Of a stretch of DNA of 64,000 nucleotides, positions 9,299 through 18,496 are shown one piece after another. The notes under the pieces are model-generated. The model was not told the DNA's origin and made no database searches. It saw only the letters and a list, made by a program, of their open reading frames with translations. The stretch lies in contig CAVXAF010000004.1 of NCBI GenBank assembly GCA_963759735.1, positions 248,001-312,000 on the forward strand, written 5' to 3'. The stretch's first letter is position 1. Each line of letters starts with the position of its first letter. Made by a program: the position numbers and the translations under genes. The stretch is from Hyphomicrobium_A sp963759735 (GTDB taxonomy: Bacteria; Pseudomonadota; Alphaproteobacteria; Rhizobiales; Hyphomicrobiaceae).

Positions 9299-10759
9299 TT
9301 AGAAGCGGATCACGGCACCGCTGAGCACCAGGTCAAGATCGTCGATCGGCGTGCCGGCGATCGGCCCCGAGGCGACGCCGTTCTCAAGCTGCCGCAATGT
9401 GAGATCGCCGCTGACGTGGCGATACGTCAGGTAAAAAATCATCGCCGCGCTGTCGATACCTTGCGCGATGCCGCCGCCCCACACGTTGACGCTCGACTGC
9501 CACACCGACCAGCTGCCGACGCCGGTCGGGTTGAGCGCATCGCCCGGCCCGACGGGAAGTGGCGTCGAGGCGCCGCCGCTGTACCTATACAAATCCGCGT
9601 AGATCGTCGTCTCGCCAAGCGCGTTGAACTTTCGCTCGATGCCGGCCTGCCCGGAATAAAACGTCTGCACGTCGTCTACCCCGGTATCGCGATAGCGCGT
9701 CGTCTCGCTGACGATCCCATCGCCGGTGCGGCTGGCGCCGAAGTTGAGGAACAGGCCGCTCTCCAGGTGCTTGGCGCTCACCGAGCCGCGCAGTTGGCTG
9801 CACGCTGTTTCCTCGCCGGTGAATGCCAGGAACGCGACGGGGCAGACGCTGCGCGTGCGCGAACCGGGCGTCAGCTGCAGGTAGCCGATGCCGGCGCCGA
9901 CGTTGAAGCCGGCAATCTCCTTGCGATAGCGCACCGCCACGTCCCAGAAGTCGGTGACCACCCAATCGGCAGCGGCGGTGAAGCCTTTCCAAGTCGGCGA
10001 CACGTATTTCAACAGCGAGAAACCACGCTGGCTCTCGCCCGGCTGGTCGCCGCCGGCGCCGACGATGCGCCGCCAATTGAGCAGGCTGCGGGTGAGGCGC
10101 CCATCGCGCGTTGAACGCAGGAACATCCCAAAGCCGACATTCTCGGGCGCGGCGTACTGGTCGAAACTCTCGGTCTGCGTGACGTTGGAGTTGGCGATGC
10201 GGTCGGTGGCCGCGAAGGTGGTGCCGACGAAGACTGAGCCATAGCGCTTGTTGCGCAGGAACCAGACGGAACTGCGCAGGTCGAAGCGGGTGAACAGCAG
10301 GCTGCCGACGCCACCGTCGGCGATCTGGTTGACGAGCTTGGAGTTGGCGGCGCGAATGCCGATGTCGATGGCGTAGCCGGCTTCCCACATGGCGTTGATC
10401 GCTGCCTTGCCGACGAAGGCGAAGCGCGATCTTGAGTTGTCGTTGATCACGACGTAGGCGTTGCGTTCCGCCCCATCATCCCAGCTCAACACCGCGTTGT
10501 TGACGAGCCCCGTTAGCGTCAGCGAGACGGCGTGGTTGCCGCGTCGGGCGACCATCCCCTCGAGTTCGGCGATGCGCTGCTCCAGATCGGCGCAGCATGT
10601 GTCTTCTGTCGCTGCGGCAAGGTTGGATAGCCCGGCAAAAAAGGCAATCGCCAGGACTTGGCACGCGATCAGCCTGCTTCGCCCTTTGCTGGGCACGCTT
10701 CGATGCCTCGTAGGCCGCGGATGTGACGCACGAACCTGAGGCCATACATGATTCGACAT
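9299..10759 (-). CDS. Outer-membrane porin
   Basis: A beta-barrel porin, paralogous to the one at 42,670-44,076. Both start the mature chain with CCADLE-RIAELE, a short coiled-coil stretch. Both share NAYVVxNDNSR, GDQPGE and a C-terminal end of the LDLVLSGAxIxF type with the terminal phenylalanine needed for barrel assembly. The signal sequence is the hydrophobic run LIACQVLAIAFFAGLSNLAA after a basic stretch. The start is uncertain: I use the ATG at 10,759, but the frame is open to 10,876, and a later start closer to the signal sequence is possible. It diverges from a GGDEF gene, leaving about 145 bases for both promoters. Substrate unknown. Confidence 0.86.
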   Translation of the reverse strand: MSNHVWPQVRASHPRPTRHRSVPSKGRSRLIACQVLAIAFFAGLSNLAAATEDTCCADLEQRIAELEGMVARRGNHAVSLTLTGLVNNAVLSWDDGAERNAYVVINDNSRSRFAFVGKAAINAMWEAGYAIDIGIRAANSKLVNQIADGGVGSLLFTRFDLRSSVWFLRNKRYGSVFVGTTFAATDRIANSNVTQTESFDQYAAPENVGFGMFLRSTRDGRLTRSLLNWRRIVGAGGDQPGESQRGFSLLKYVSPTWKGFTAAADWVVTDFWDVAVRYRKEIAGFNVGAGIGYLQLTPGSRTRSVCPVAFLAFTGEETACSQLRGSVSAKHLESGLFLNFGASRTGDGIVSETTRYRDTGVDDVQTFYSGQAGIERKFNALGETTIYADLYRYSGGASTPLPVGPGDALNPTGVGSWSVWQSSVNVWGGGIAQGIDSAAMIFYLTYRHVSGDLTLRQLENGVASGPIAGTPIDDLDLVLSGAVIRF

Positions 10760-10904
10760 GGAGCTGGGCGTCCGCCGCACCTCGGCCGCCGCGCATGTGC
10801 AACTCGCTCCCAATTGACGACAGTTAAATACGTTGCACTTTACAGTTTCTTGAGTGGCGCCGCGTAGGCTGGGCAATCATTCCGCCTAATGAGGGAATTG
10901 CGCC

Positions 10905-11747
10905 GTGGCGACTTGGAATTCCATTCTCCGATCCATTACGGACAACGCACGCCAAAGCGTGCATGACGCATTGCTCGCCGTCAGCGTGATGGCAGTCGCG
11001 GCGCTTCTCGTCATCGAGTTCGACCTTTTTCATTTCGCGCACACCTTGACCGACCACGAGCGTCGCGTGTCGCTTGCCGAAGCGGTCTTCCTCACCGTGC
11101 TGCTCGGCCTCTGCATTGCAGTCTTCGTCTATCGCCGCATGAGCGACAACGCCCGTGAGCGCGAGCAGCGGGCGAAGGTCGACAGTGAGATGCAGGAGCT
11201 GCGTGCGCAGGCGTTGCGCGATCCTCTCACCGATCTCGCAAATCGCCGGGCTGTGTTCGCCAGGCTGGGTGAGCTGCGGACCAGTTCCAGCCCGCACGCG
11301 TTTTTCCTGCTCGACCTCAACGACTTCAAGAGCGTCAACGATCAGTTCGGCCATGCCGCTGGCGATTGGGTGCTGCAGGTGGTGGCCGAGCGCTTCAAGC
11401 GCGTGGCGCGGCCCACGGATCTTCTGGCGCGTATTGGCGGCGATGAGTTCGCAATTCTCGCCAGCGATGTCGACCGCGCCGGTGCCGAGGCCGTCGGCGA
11501 CCGCTTCATCCGTGCCCTGGACAACGAGGTTCGTGTGGACGGCGTGGGGCACGATATCGGGGTCGCTGTCGGCGCCGTGCTCATCCCGGCGGACGGCGTC
11601 GCCGCCGCCGCGGAGATCCTCGCCAACGCCGATATCGCCATGTACCGCGCCAAGGCTACAGGTCGCTCACTGGTTTTCTTCTGCGATGTCAAGGTCGACG
11701 CCGGGATGGCGCCGCGCGCCGTGGTTAGCCGATCGGCGCCCCATTGA
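10905..11747 (+). CDS. Membrane-anchored diguanylate cyclase (GGDEF)
   Basis: A 280-residue protein with two transmembrane segments in the first 85 residues (ALLAVSVMAVAALLVIEF and AEAVFLTVLLGLCIAVFVY), a short linker and a complete GGDEF domain. The active-site motif RIGGDEFAIL lies near residue 178. An inhibitory I-site RPTD sits exactly five residues before GGDEF, so product inhibition by cyclic di-GMP is expected. DPLTDLANRRA and FLLDLNDFKSVNDQFGHAAGD are the other standard elements. It makes cyclic di-GMP from two GTP at the inner membrane, a signal that commonly drives polysaccharide production and attachment. No sensory domain is visible beyond the membrane hairpin. GTG start with GAGGGA about nine bases upstream. 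Confidence 0.9.
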   Translation: MATWNSILRSITDNARQSVHDALLAVSVMAVAALLVIEFDLFHFAHTLTDHERRVSLAEAVFLTVLLGLCIAVFVYRRMSDNAREREQRAKVDSEMQELRAQALRDPLTDLANRRAVFARLGELRTSSSPHAFFLLDLNDFKSVNDQFGHAAGDWVLQVVAERFKRVARPTDLLARIGGDEFAILASDVDRAGAEAVGDRFIRALDNEVRVDGVGHDIGVAVGAVLIPADGVAAAAEILANADIAMYRAKATGRSLVFFCDVKVDAGMAPRAVVSRSAPH

Positions 11748-11771
11748 CTTTATCTACCCCAGCCACATATT
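11744..11771 (+). promoter_or_regulatory. Probable sigma-70-type promoter of sitABCD
   Basis: TTGACT at 11,744-11,749 and CATATT at 11,766-11,771 are separated by 16 bases and match -35 and -10 elements. The predicted start of transcription falls on the palindrome that follows, which is a good arrangement for repression. The -35 hexamer overlaps the last codons of the GGDEF gene. Confidence 0.5.
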
Positions 11772-11777
11772 CCTCTT

Positions 11778-11796
11778 GTTGCAAATAGTTCGCAAC
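11778..11796. promoter_or_regulatory. Fur/Mur-type operator upstream of sitA
   Basis: The 19-base element GTTGCAAATAGTTCGCAAC has perfect outer arms GTTGC/GCAAC and near-symmetry inside (AAAT against GTTC), as in operators of the Fur superfamily. It lies between the promoter and the sitA ribosome site. In alphaproteobacteria sit operons are known to be repressed by the manganese-responsive Mur (Fur-like) protein, and the TTGCAAAT half resembles that type of site. The assignment to Mur rather than Fur or MntR is inference. Confidence 0.55.
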
Positions 11797-11811
11797 TAGA
11801 GGGCAACTGCG

Positions 11812-12774
11812 GTGCTGAATGGGTTCGCGCAGGCAGGTACTGCGCCCGTCCTGGACCGGAGACCGCCCTTGGGTATCACCCGACGAACCTTCGTCTATGC
11901 CACCGCAGCGCTGTGCTTCGTGGTGCTTACAGACTTTTCAGCGGCAGCGGACGGCAAGCCATTGCGCGTCGTCACGACGTTCACTGTCATCCGCGACATC
12001 GCGCAGAACGTGGCCGGAGATGCGGCGATCGTCGAATCCATTACCAAGCCAGGGGCTGAGATCCACGACTACCAGCCGACGCCACACGACATCGTCAAGG
12101 CGCAGTCCGCCGACCTTGTGTTGTGGAACGGGCTCAACCTCGAACGCTGGTTCGAGAAGTTCTTCCAGAACGTCGAGGACGTGCCGAGCGTCGTCGTCAG
12201 CGACGGCATCGATCCCATGGGCATTCGCGAGGGTGCCTACTCGGGCAAGCCCAACCCGCACGCATGGATGTCGGCCAGCAACGCTCTCGTCTACGTCGAG
12301 AACATTCGCAAGGCGTTCGTCGAGCACGATCCGGCCAATGCCGAGACTTACAACAAGAACGCCGCCGCGTATGCGGCGCGTATCAAGGCTCTCGATGCGC
12401 CGTTGCGGCAACGTCTTGCGTCCATTCCCGAGGAGCAGCGCTGGCTGGTGACGAGCGAGGGTGCCTTCAGCTATCTCGCCCGCGACTATGGACTGCGCGA
12501 GCTTTATCTGTGGCCCATCAACGCCGACCAGCAGGGGACTCCACAGCAGGTACGCCACGTCATCGACGAGGTTCGCAAGTTCAAAGTGCCGGTCGTATTC
12601 AGTGAAAGCACTGTCTCGGACAAGCCCGCGCGCCAGGTCGCCAAGGAAACAGGGGCGCGCTATGGCGGCGTGCTCTACGTCGACTCGCTGAGCGAGAAGG
12701 ACGGCCCGGTGCCGACCTACCTCGAGCTACTTGAGACCACAGTCGGCACGATCGCCAAGGGCTTCGGCGCATGA
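11812..12774 (+). CDS. sitA: Manganese/iron ABC transporter substrate-binding protein SitA
   Basis: A 320-residue periplasmic metal-binding protein of the cluster A-I (SitA/MntC/PsaA) type. The leader has a basic region, TRRTF and a hydrophobic run, with the mature protein starting near residue 47. The four metal ligands expected from the family are visible: His85 (HDYQPTP), His150 (NPHAWM), Glu216 (TSEGAF) and Asp291 (LYVDSLSE). LWPINADQQGTPQQVRHVID and FSESTVSDKPARQVA are diagnostic for SitA. It delivers Mn(II), and possibly Fe(II), to the SitBCD membrane complex. GTG 11,812 is chosen because AGAGGG lies eight bases upstream. Its stop overlaps the sitB start by four bases (ATGA). Confidence 0.94.
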   Translation: MLNGFAQAGTAPVLDRRPPLGITRRTFVYATAALCFVVLTDFSAAADGKPLRVVTTFTVIRDIAQNVAGDAAIVESITKPGAEIHDYQPTPHDIVKAQSADLVLWNGLNLERWFEKFFQNVEDVPSVVVSDGIDPMGIREGAYSGKPNPHAWMSASNALVYVENIRKAFVEHDPANAETYNKNAAAYAARIKALDAPLRQRLASIPEEQRWLVTSEGAFSYLARDYGLRELYLWPINADQQGTPQQVRHVIDEVRKFKVPVVFSESTVSDKPARQVAKETGARYGGVLYVDSLSEKDGPVPTYLELLETTVGTIAKGFGA

Positions 12775-13689
12775 ACGCAGAGCCTCGGGACGTGAAGACC
12801 GGAGGCGAAACGTCTGGTGTCGTCGCCTCGCTGTCGATCAGAAACTTGACCGTTACGTACCCCAGCGGCGTGACGGCGCTCAAGGATGCGTCCTTCGAGC
12901 TGGGGCCGGGGACGATCTGCGGCCTCGTCGGCATCAACGGCAGCGGCAAGTCGACGTTGTTCAAGGCTATCATGGGCTTCGCGAAGCCGAATCGCGGTGA
13001 GGTGCGCATCGCGGGGTTGTCGGTCAAGGACGCCCTGAAGCACGGCTACGTCGCATATGTTCCGCAGAGCGAAGACGTCGATTGGGATTTTCCCATTCTC
13101 GTCGAAGACGTCGTGATGATGGGCCGTTACGGCCATATGAACTTCCTGCGAATCGCCTCGACGCTCGATAAGCGCAAGGTGGACGAGGCGCTGGAGCGGG
13201 TGGGCATGTCGCACTATCGCCGTCACCAGATCGGCGAGTTGTCGGGAGGGCAGAAAAAGCGCGTGTTTCTGGCGCGCGCGCTTGCGCAGGAAGCGCCGGT
13301 CATTCTGCTCGACGAGCCTTTCACCGGCGTCGACGTGCAGACCGAAACGGCGATCGTTGAGCTGCTGCGGCAGCTCCGCGCCAGCGGGCACCTGATGCTG
13401 GTCTCCACTCACAACCTCGGCAGCGTGCCCGACTTCTGCGATCACGTCGTGCTGCTCAACCGCGAGGTGCTGGCGGCAGGACCTACGGCCACCACGTTCA
13501 CACAGAAGAATCTCGAGCTGGCCTTCGGCGGCGTCCTGCGCCGATTTCCGCCTCGAAGGCGGCCAGCTTCACGACGACGACGACCGGCGCCGCATCACCG
13601 TGCTTACCGATGACGAGCGTCCGGTGGTGTTCTACGGCGAGCGCCGCGAAGACGAGCCGCTGCGCCGCAAGAACAATGGCGACAAGTGA
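12771..13689 (+). CDS. sitB: Manganese/iron ABC transporter ATPase SitB (frameshifted)
   Basis: ATPase of the SitABCD importer. Walker A is GINGSGKST, the signature LSGGQKKRVFLARAL, Walker B VILLDEPF, and the switch histidine lies in STHNL. The uninterrupted frame runs to 13,613 but turns into an arginine/proline-rich tail after AFGGVLRRF. One base later, the other frame continues LEGGQLHDDDD and TVLTDDERPVVFYG, the expected SitB ending. It stops at 13,687-13,689, overlapping the sitC start as TGATG. A single surplus C near 13,548 therefore breaks the gene. The corrected protein has 305 residues. An assembly error is more likely than a real lesion, because the downstream codons and stop/start coupling are intact. 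Confidence 0.92.
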
Positions 13690-14555
13690 TGGGCGAACTC
13701 CTCACGCCCTTCCTCTACGATTACATGCTGAAGGCGATGTTCGTCAGCGCCCTGGTGGGCGCCGTTTGCGCCTTCCTGTCCGCCTACCTGATGCTCAAAG
13801 GCTGGTCGCTGATGGGCGACGCCTTGGGCCACGCGGTGGTGCCGGGCGTCGCCGGTGCCTACCTACTGCAATTGCCGTATGCCGCCGGCGCTTTTATCGC
13901 CGGGCTGCTCGCCGCGCTGGGAATGGCGCTCGTCAAGCAGCGCACGCGGCTGCGCGAGGATGCCATCATCGGCCTGGTGTTCACCGCCTTCTTCGCAGCC
14001 GGATTGCTGATCGCTTCCATTTACCCGACCTCGGTGAACATCCAGACGATCGTGCTCGGCAACATTCTCGGCATTTCCGACGAGGACGTCATCCAGGTGG
14101 TGATCATCTCGGCCGTTTCGCTGACGTTGCTGCTGCTCAAGTGGCGCGACTTGATGGTCGTGTTCTTCGATGAAAGCCACGCACGCACGGTCGGCATCCA
14201 CGCGACTGCCCTCAAAATACTGTTCTTCACGCTGCTGGCGGCGTCGACGGTGGCGGCGCTGCAGACGGTCGGGGCATGCCTGGTCATCGCCATGGTGGTG
14301 ACGCCCGGCGCCACGGCATACCTGCTAACCGACCGCTTCGGCCGCCTGCTTGCGTTGAGCGTGCTCATCGGCGCCGGAACCAGCTTCATCGGCGCCTACA
14401 TCAGCTATTTCCTCGACGGTGCGACCGGGGGTGTCATCGTAACGTTGCAGACGCTGCTGTTCCTCGTCGCCTTCTTTTTCGCACCCAAACACGGTGTGCT
14501 GGCCGGCCGCAGACGGCGGAGCGAGGCATCGGCCTCGGCGGGAGCAATCCCATGA
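13689..14555 (+). CDS. sitC: Manganese/iron ABC transporter permease SitC
   Basis: A 288-residue integral membrane protein of the ABC-3 (ZnuB/SitC) family with about eight hydrophobic segments. SAYLMLKGWSLMGDALGHAVVPG and the late VGACLVIAMVVTPGATAYLLTDRF are hallmark segments. It forms the membrane channel with SitD for metal released by SitA. The ATG at 13,689 overlaps the corrected sitB stop (TGATG), which implies translational coupling. A GTG one codon earlier is also possible. Its end overlaps sitD by four bases. It is clearly homologous to SitD (KGWSLMGDA and LVxAMxVxPGAxAYLLTDRF in both), as usual for this heterodimer. Confidence 0.94.
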   Translation: MGELLTPFLYDYMLKAMFVSALVGAVCAFLSAYLMLKGWSLMGDALGHAVVPGVAGAYLLQLPYAAGAFIAGLLAALGMALVKQRTRLREDAIIGLVFTAFFAAGLLIASIYPTSVNIQTIVLGNILGISDEDVIQVVIISAVSLTLLLLKWRDLMVVFFDESHARTVGIHATALKILFFTLLAASTVAALQTVGACLVIAMVVTPGATAYLLTDRFGRLLALSVLIGAGTSFIGAYISYFLDGATGGVIVTLQTLLFLVAFFFAPKHGVLAGRRRRSEASASAGAIP

Positions 14556-15415
14556 GCGAGCTATGGGACTTTTTTGTCGTTCCGTTCAGCTACGGCTTCA
14601 TGCAGCGCGCCTTGATCGCGGCCGTTCTTATCGGAGCCGTGTGCTCGGTCCTCTCCTGCTATCTGGTGCTCAAGGGCTGGTCGCTGATGGGGGATGCAAT
14701 TTCCCACGCCGTGCTGCCGGGCGTAGTGCTGTCCTTCGTCCTCGGTCTGCCGTTGGCCATCGGCGCCTTCGCCGCCGGTCTGACGTGCGCGCTGGCGACG
14801 GGCTACCTGGCGGAACACAGCCGCGTCAAGGAGGACACGGTGATGGGCATTGTGTTCTCAGGCATGTTCGGTTTCGGCTTGGTCCTCTTCACCAAAGTGG
14901 AGACCGACCAGCACCTCAATCACATCCTGTTCGGCAACATGCTCGGCATCACCGCGCGTGACCTCGTCGAGGTGGCGATCATCGCCGGCGGCACGCTGCT
15001 GATCGTGCTCGCCAAGTGGCGCGATCTGCTGCTCTATTGCTTCGATCCTCAGCATGCGCGCGCGATCGGTCTGCCGCTCGGCGTCATCCACTACGGACTG
15101 CTGGTCCTTCTCGCCCTCACGATAATTGCCTCGCTGAAGGCGGTGGGCATCATTCTGGTCGTCGCCATGCTGGTGGCGCCGGGTGCAATCGCTTATCTGC
15201 TGACCGACCGCTTCGATCGCATGCTCATGATCGCCGCCACGGTCGCCATCAGCGCCAGCGTGCTCGGTACGCTGATCAGTTTTCACATCGACGGGGCGAC
15301 GGGACCTTGCATCGTGCTGATCCAGGCCTTCGTATTCGTCCTGGCGTTCCTGTTCGCCCCGCGGCGCGGCGTCTTTGCCTTACGTCGCGCGCTGCCCGGT
15401 CACTCGGCCGGGTGA
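14552..15415 (+). CDS. sitD: Manganese/iron ABC transporter permease SitD
   Basis: A 287-residue ABC-3 family permease, second membrane subunit of SitABCD. Segments include CYLVLKGWSLMGDAISHAVLPGV, EDTVMGIVFSGMFGFGLVLF and IILVVAMLVAPGAIAYLLTDRF. The start is the ATG at 14,552, whose ATGA overlaps the sitC stop. An open frame further upstream is only read-through inside sitC. Its final 16 bases overlap, on the opposite strand, the end of the RND permease gene, so the two converging transcripts share their 3' ends. No hairpin terminator is visible between them. Confidence 0.94.
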   Translation: MSELWDFFVVPFSYGFMQRALIAAVLIGAVCSVLSCYLVLKGWSLMGDAISHAVLPGVVLSFVLGLPLAIGAFAAGLTCALATGYLAEHSRVKEDTVMGIVFSGMFGFGLVLFTKVETDQHLNHILFGNMLGITARDLVEVAIIAGGTLLIVLAKWRDLLLYCFDPQHARAIGLPLGVIHYGLLVLLALTIIASLKAVGIILVVAMLVAPGAIAYLLTDRFDRMLMIAATVAISASVLGTLISFHIDGATGPCIVLIQAFVFVLAFLFAPRRGVFALRRALPGHSAG

Positions 15416-18400
15416 TTGAGCGCGCCGGCGGGCGATGCCCCGGGCGCCACGCTGCGCCGGCGATCGCGGGCGATGTAGGTGTAGACCGCCGGGGTGACGA
15501 ACAGCGTAAACAGCGTGCCGACCGTCATGCCGAAGGCAATGACGATGCCGATGGCGAAGCGCGATGCCGCGCCGGCGCCCGACGCTATGATGAGCGGCAC
15601 CATGGCGATGACCATGGCAGCGGTCGTCATCAGAATGGGCCGCAGGCGGATGGCGGCGGCCTCTTCGATGGCCTCGCGCCGCCCCATGCCTTTCGCTTCC
15701 TGCAGATGGTTGGCGTAGTCAACCATCAGGATGCCGTGCTTGGAGATGAGGCCGATCAGCGTGACGAGGCCGATCTGGGTGTAGATGTTGATGGTCGCCA
15801 ATCCGAACGTGAGCGGCAGCAGCGCGCCGAAAATCGACGTCGGCAGCGCGATGAGGATGATGAGCGGGTCGCGGAAGCTCTCGTATTGGGCGGCCAGCAC
15901 CAGGTAGATGACGATCAGCGCGAAGATGAAGGTGACGACCAGGCGGTCACCTTCCTGCTCATACTGGCGGCTCTCGCCCTGGAAGTCGTAAGTGAAGGTC
16001 TCGGGGAAGATTTCCTTCGACTTCTCCTTCAGGAAGGTAATGACCTCACCGACCGTGCGCCCCGGGAACGGCACGCCCTGCAGCATCGCCGAGTTGAGCT
16101 GCTGGAAGCTGGTCAAAGCATTCGGCTGCACGCTTTCGCGCACGTCGACCACGGTCGACAGCGGCACCATGGCGCCCGATGAGGTCTTCACCTCGTAACG
16201 TTTGATCCAGTCAGGCTGTAGCCGGAAATCACGCGGCACCTGCGGGATCACCTGGTAGCTGCGGCCATAGAGATTGAAGCGGTTGACGTAGTTGCCGCCG
16301 AGCAGCGTCGCCAGCGATGTCCCGATTTCCTGCATGGTGATACCAAGCGAGTTCGCCTTCGCATGGTCGATCTTCACCTCGATCTGCGGGGTGTCGAACT
16401 TGAGGTCGCTGTCGGCGAAGATGAAGAGGCCGCTATTGAGCGCCTCCTGCTGCATCTTGGCGAGCACCTGCGCCAGCTGTTCGTAATCGGCCGTCGTGGT
16501 GATGACGAACTGGATGGGAGGCCCGCCGGTCGAACCCGGCAGCGACGGGTTGCCGAAGGTTATGATCTGGCCTCCGGCGATGCTGTTCACCTTCGGCTGC
16601 AGGTCCTGCAGTATCTGCGCCTGCGTGCGGTTGCGCTCCTCCCACGGCTTGAAGAGGATGCCCGAGAACGCCTGATGCACGTCGCCGCCCATGCCGTTGA
16701 TGGCGAACACGTGCTCCTTCTCCGGCACGGTCTTGAACACGTCATACAGGTGTCCGGTGACCTGCTCGGTGTAATCGATGTTGGTGGCCGGCGGCGTTTT
16801 GACGAGGTTGAACAGGATGCCCTGATCTTCCTCGGGCGCCAGCTCCTGCTGCGCCGTGGCGTACATGAGTCCGGTGGCGATAAGGACGCCGACCAGCACC
16901 AGCAACGTAACGGGGCGATAGTTGAGCGTGCGGCCGAGGCGCCGCTGATAGCGATGCTTCAGGCGCTCGAAGGTGCGGTCTAGAAACTTGACGAAACGCC
17001 CCGAGGACAGCTCCGCGCTGAGCAGCTTCGAGCACATCATCGGCGTCAGCGTCAGCGCGATGATGCCCGACACGATGACCGCCCCGGCGAGGGTGAATGC
17101 GAACTCGCGGAACAGCGAGCCGGTGAGACCCGATACGAAGCCGATGGGCGCATAGACGGCGGCGAGCGTGATGGTCATGGAGATGACCGGAACGGCGATC
17201 TCGCGCGCTCCGGTGATCGAGGCATCGAACGGTGTCATGCCCTCCTCGATGTGCCGATGAATGTTCTCGACGACGACGATGGCGTCGTCGACGACGAGGC
17301 CGATCGCCAGCACGAGGGCAAGCAGGGTCAGCAAGTTCAGCGAGTAGCCGAGTGCCAGCAGCGCGAACATGACGCCGATCAGCGACAGTGGGATGGTCAC
17401 GATGGGGATGAGCGTCGAGCGCAGGCTGCCCAGAAAGAGAAAAATCACGACGATGACGATGACCGCCGCCTCCACCAGCGTCTTCTGCACCTCGGAGATG
17501 GAGGCATCAATGAATTTGGTGGAATCATAGGCGATGGCCGCCGACATGCCGGGGGGCAGCTCGGTCTCGATGGCGGGAAACGCTTTACGGACGCCGGCGA
17601 TGACGGTGAGCGGGTTGGCGGTGGGGGTCGAGTAGATGCCGACGAACACCGCCTTGAGGCCGTCGAAAGCGGACGTCGAGTTTACGTCCTCGGCGCCGAG
17701 CGCGATTTCGGCAATGTCGTTGAGGCGCACCAGCGCGTCGCCGCGCGCCGTGACCACAAGCTGGCCAAAGGCGTCGGCGCTGGCTAGCGAGGTCTCTGCG
17801 TTGATCGTCGTCTCGACGAAGTCTCCCTTGATCTGTCCGGCCGCAGTCGTGAAGTTGTTGGTGGCGAGCGCCGTGCGCACCTCCAAGGGGGTCACGCCAA
17901 GCGCGGCCATCTTCTCGGGATTGAGCCAGATGCGCATGGCGAACGTCTGGCCGCCAAGGATTTGCGCGTTGGCGACGCCATCGACCGTCTGCAGTTTGGG
18001 CTGCACGACGCGCGTCAGGTAATCGGTGATTTGCGACGAGGTGAGCACGTCGCTGTTGAACGACAGGTACATGAGTGCCGTCGACTCGCCGGTCTGCTTG
18101 ACGACGACCGGGTCCATGGCCTCCGGCGGCAGCACGCTGCGCACCTGGTTGACCTTCGACAAAACGTCGGTGACGGCCCGGTCTGGGTCGGCGTTGAGGC
18201 GCAGGTTGAGCGTTACCGTGCTGCTGTTCTGGCGCGAGGCTGAGCTCAGCGTGTCGATGCCCTCGGCGCTGGCGACGGCCTGCTGAATGGGGACCGTGAT
18301 GAACCCCTTGATAACGTCGGCGTTGGCGCCCGGATAAACCGTGGTGATGGTGATGGTGGTGTTCGACAGCTCCGGATACTGGCGGACCTGCAGATTGAAG

Positions 18401-18486
18401 GCCGCGCTCAATCCCACCAGCAGGATGAGCAGGCTGACGACGGAGGCCAGCACCGGCCGGCGGATGAAGATGTCGGTGAACGACAT
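15400..18486 (-). CDS. RND efflux transporter inner-membrane permease
   Basis: A 1,028-residue proton-driven pump of the hydrophobe/amphiphile efflux (AcrB-like) family. It starts MSFTDIFIRRPVLASVVSLL, the usual first transmembrane helix. GLVVDDAIVVVENIHRHIEEG is the TM4 segment with the paired aspartates that carry protons. Two large periplasmic loops and a second six-helix block near the end (LVLAAQYESFRDPLIILIALP, LISKHGILMVDYANHLQEAKG) complete the family pattern. It works as a trimer with the adaptor encoded ten bases upstream and an outer-membrane channel that is not in the window. The sequence is closer to MdtB/TriC-like pumps than to AcrB itself, but the substrate cannot be predicted. 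Confidence 0.93.
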   Translation of the reverse strand: MSFTDIFIRRPVLASVVSLLILLVGLSAAFNLQVRQYPELSNTTITITTVYPGANADVIKGFITVPIQQAVASAEGIDTLSSASRQNSSTVTLNLRLNADPDRAVTDVLSKVNQVRSVLPPEAMDPVVVKQTGESTALMYLSFNSDVLTSSQITDYLTRVVQPKLQTVDGVANAQILGGQTFAMRIWLNPEKMAALGVTPLEVRTALATNNFTTAAGQIKGDFVETTINAETSLASADAFGQLVVTARGDALVRLNDIAEIALGAEDVNSTSAFDGLKAVFVGIYSTPTANPLTVIAGVRKAFPAIETELPPGMSAAIAYDSTKFIDASISEVQKTLVEAAVIVIVVIFLFLGSLRSTLIPIVTIPLSLIGVMFALLALGYSLNLLTLLALVLAIGLVVDDAIVVVENIHRHIEEGMTPFDASITGAREIAVPVISMTITLAAVYAPIGFVSGLTGSLFREFAFTLAGAVIVSGIIALTLTPMMCSKLLSAELSSGRFVKFLDRTFERLKHRYQRRLGRTLNYRPVTLLVLVGVLIATGLMYATAQQELAPEEDQGILFNLVKTPPATNIDYTEQVTGHLYDVFKTVPEKEHVFAINGMGGDVHQAFSGILFKPWEERNRTQAQILQDLQPKVNSIAGGQIITFGNPSLPGSTGGPPIQFVITTTADYEQLAQVLAKMQQEALNSGLFIFADSDLKFDTPQIEVKIDHAKANSLGITMQEIGTSLATLLGGNYVNRFNLYGRSYQVIPQVPRDFRLQPDWIKRYEVKTSSGAMVPLSTVVDVRESVQPNALTSFQQLNSAMLQGVPFPGRTVGEVITFLKEKSKEIFPETFTYDFQGESRQYEQEGDRLVVTFIFALIVIYLVLAAQYESFRDPLIILIALPTSIFGALLPLTFGLATINIYTQIGLVTLIGLISKHGILMVDYANHLQEAKGMGRREAIEEAAAIRLRPILMTTAAMVIAMVPLIIASGAGAASRFAIGIVIAFGMTVGTLFTLFVTPAVYTYIARDRRRSVAPGASPAGALNHPAE

Positions 18487-18496
18487 TGGTCAGCCT

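Noticed and set aside
13548..13549. Programmed +1 ribosomal frameshifting in sitB
   Set aside because: No slippery site or conserved stimulator is evident, and six other genes show the same single-base surplus. A sequence artefact explains all seven better.
13610..14173. 187-codon plus-strand frame across the end of sitB and start of sitC
   Set aside because: It is in a different frame from both corrected genes and shows no transporter features. It exists because of read-through in GC-rich DNA.
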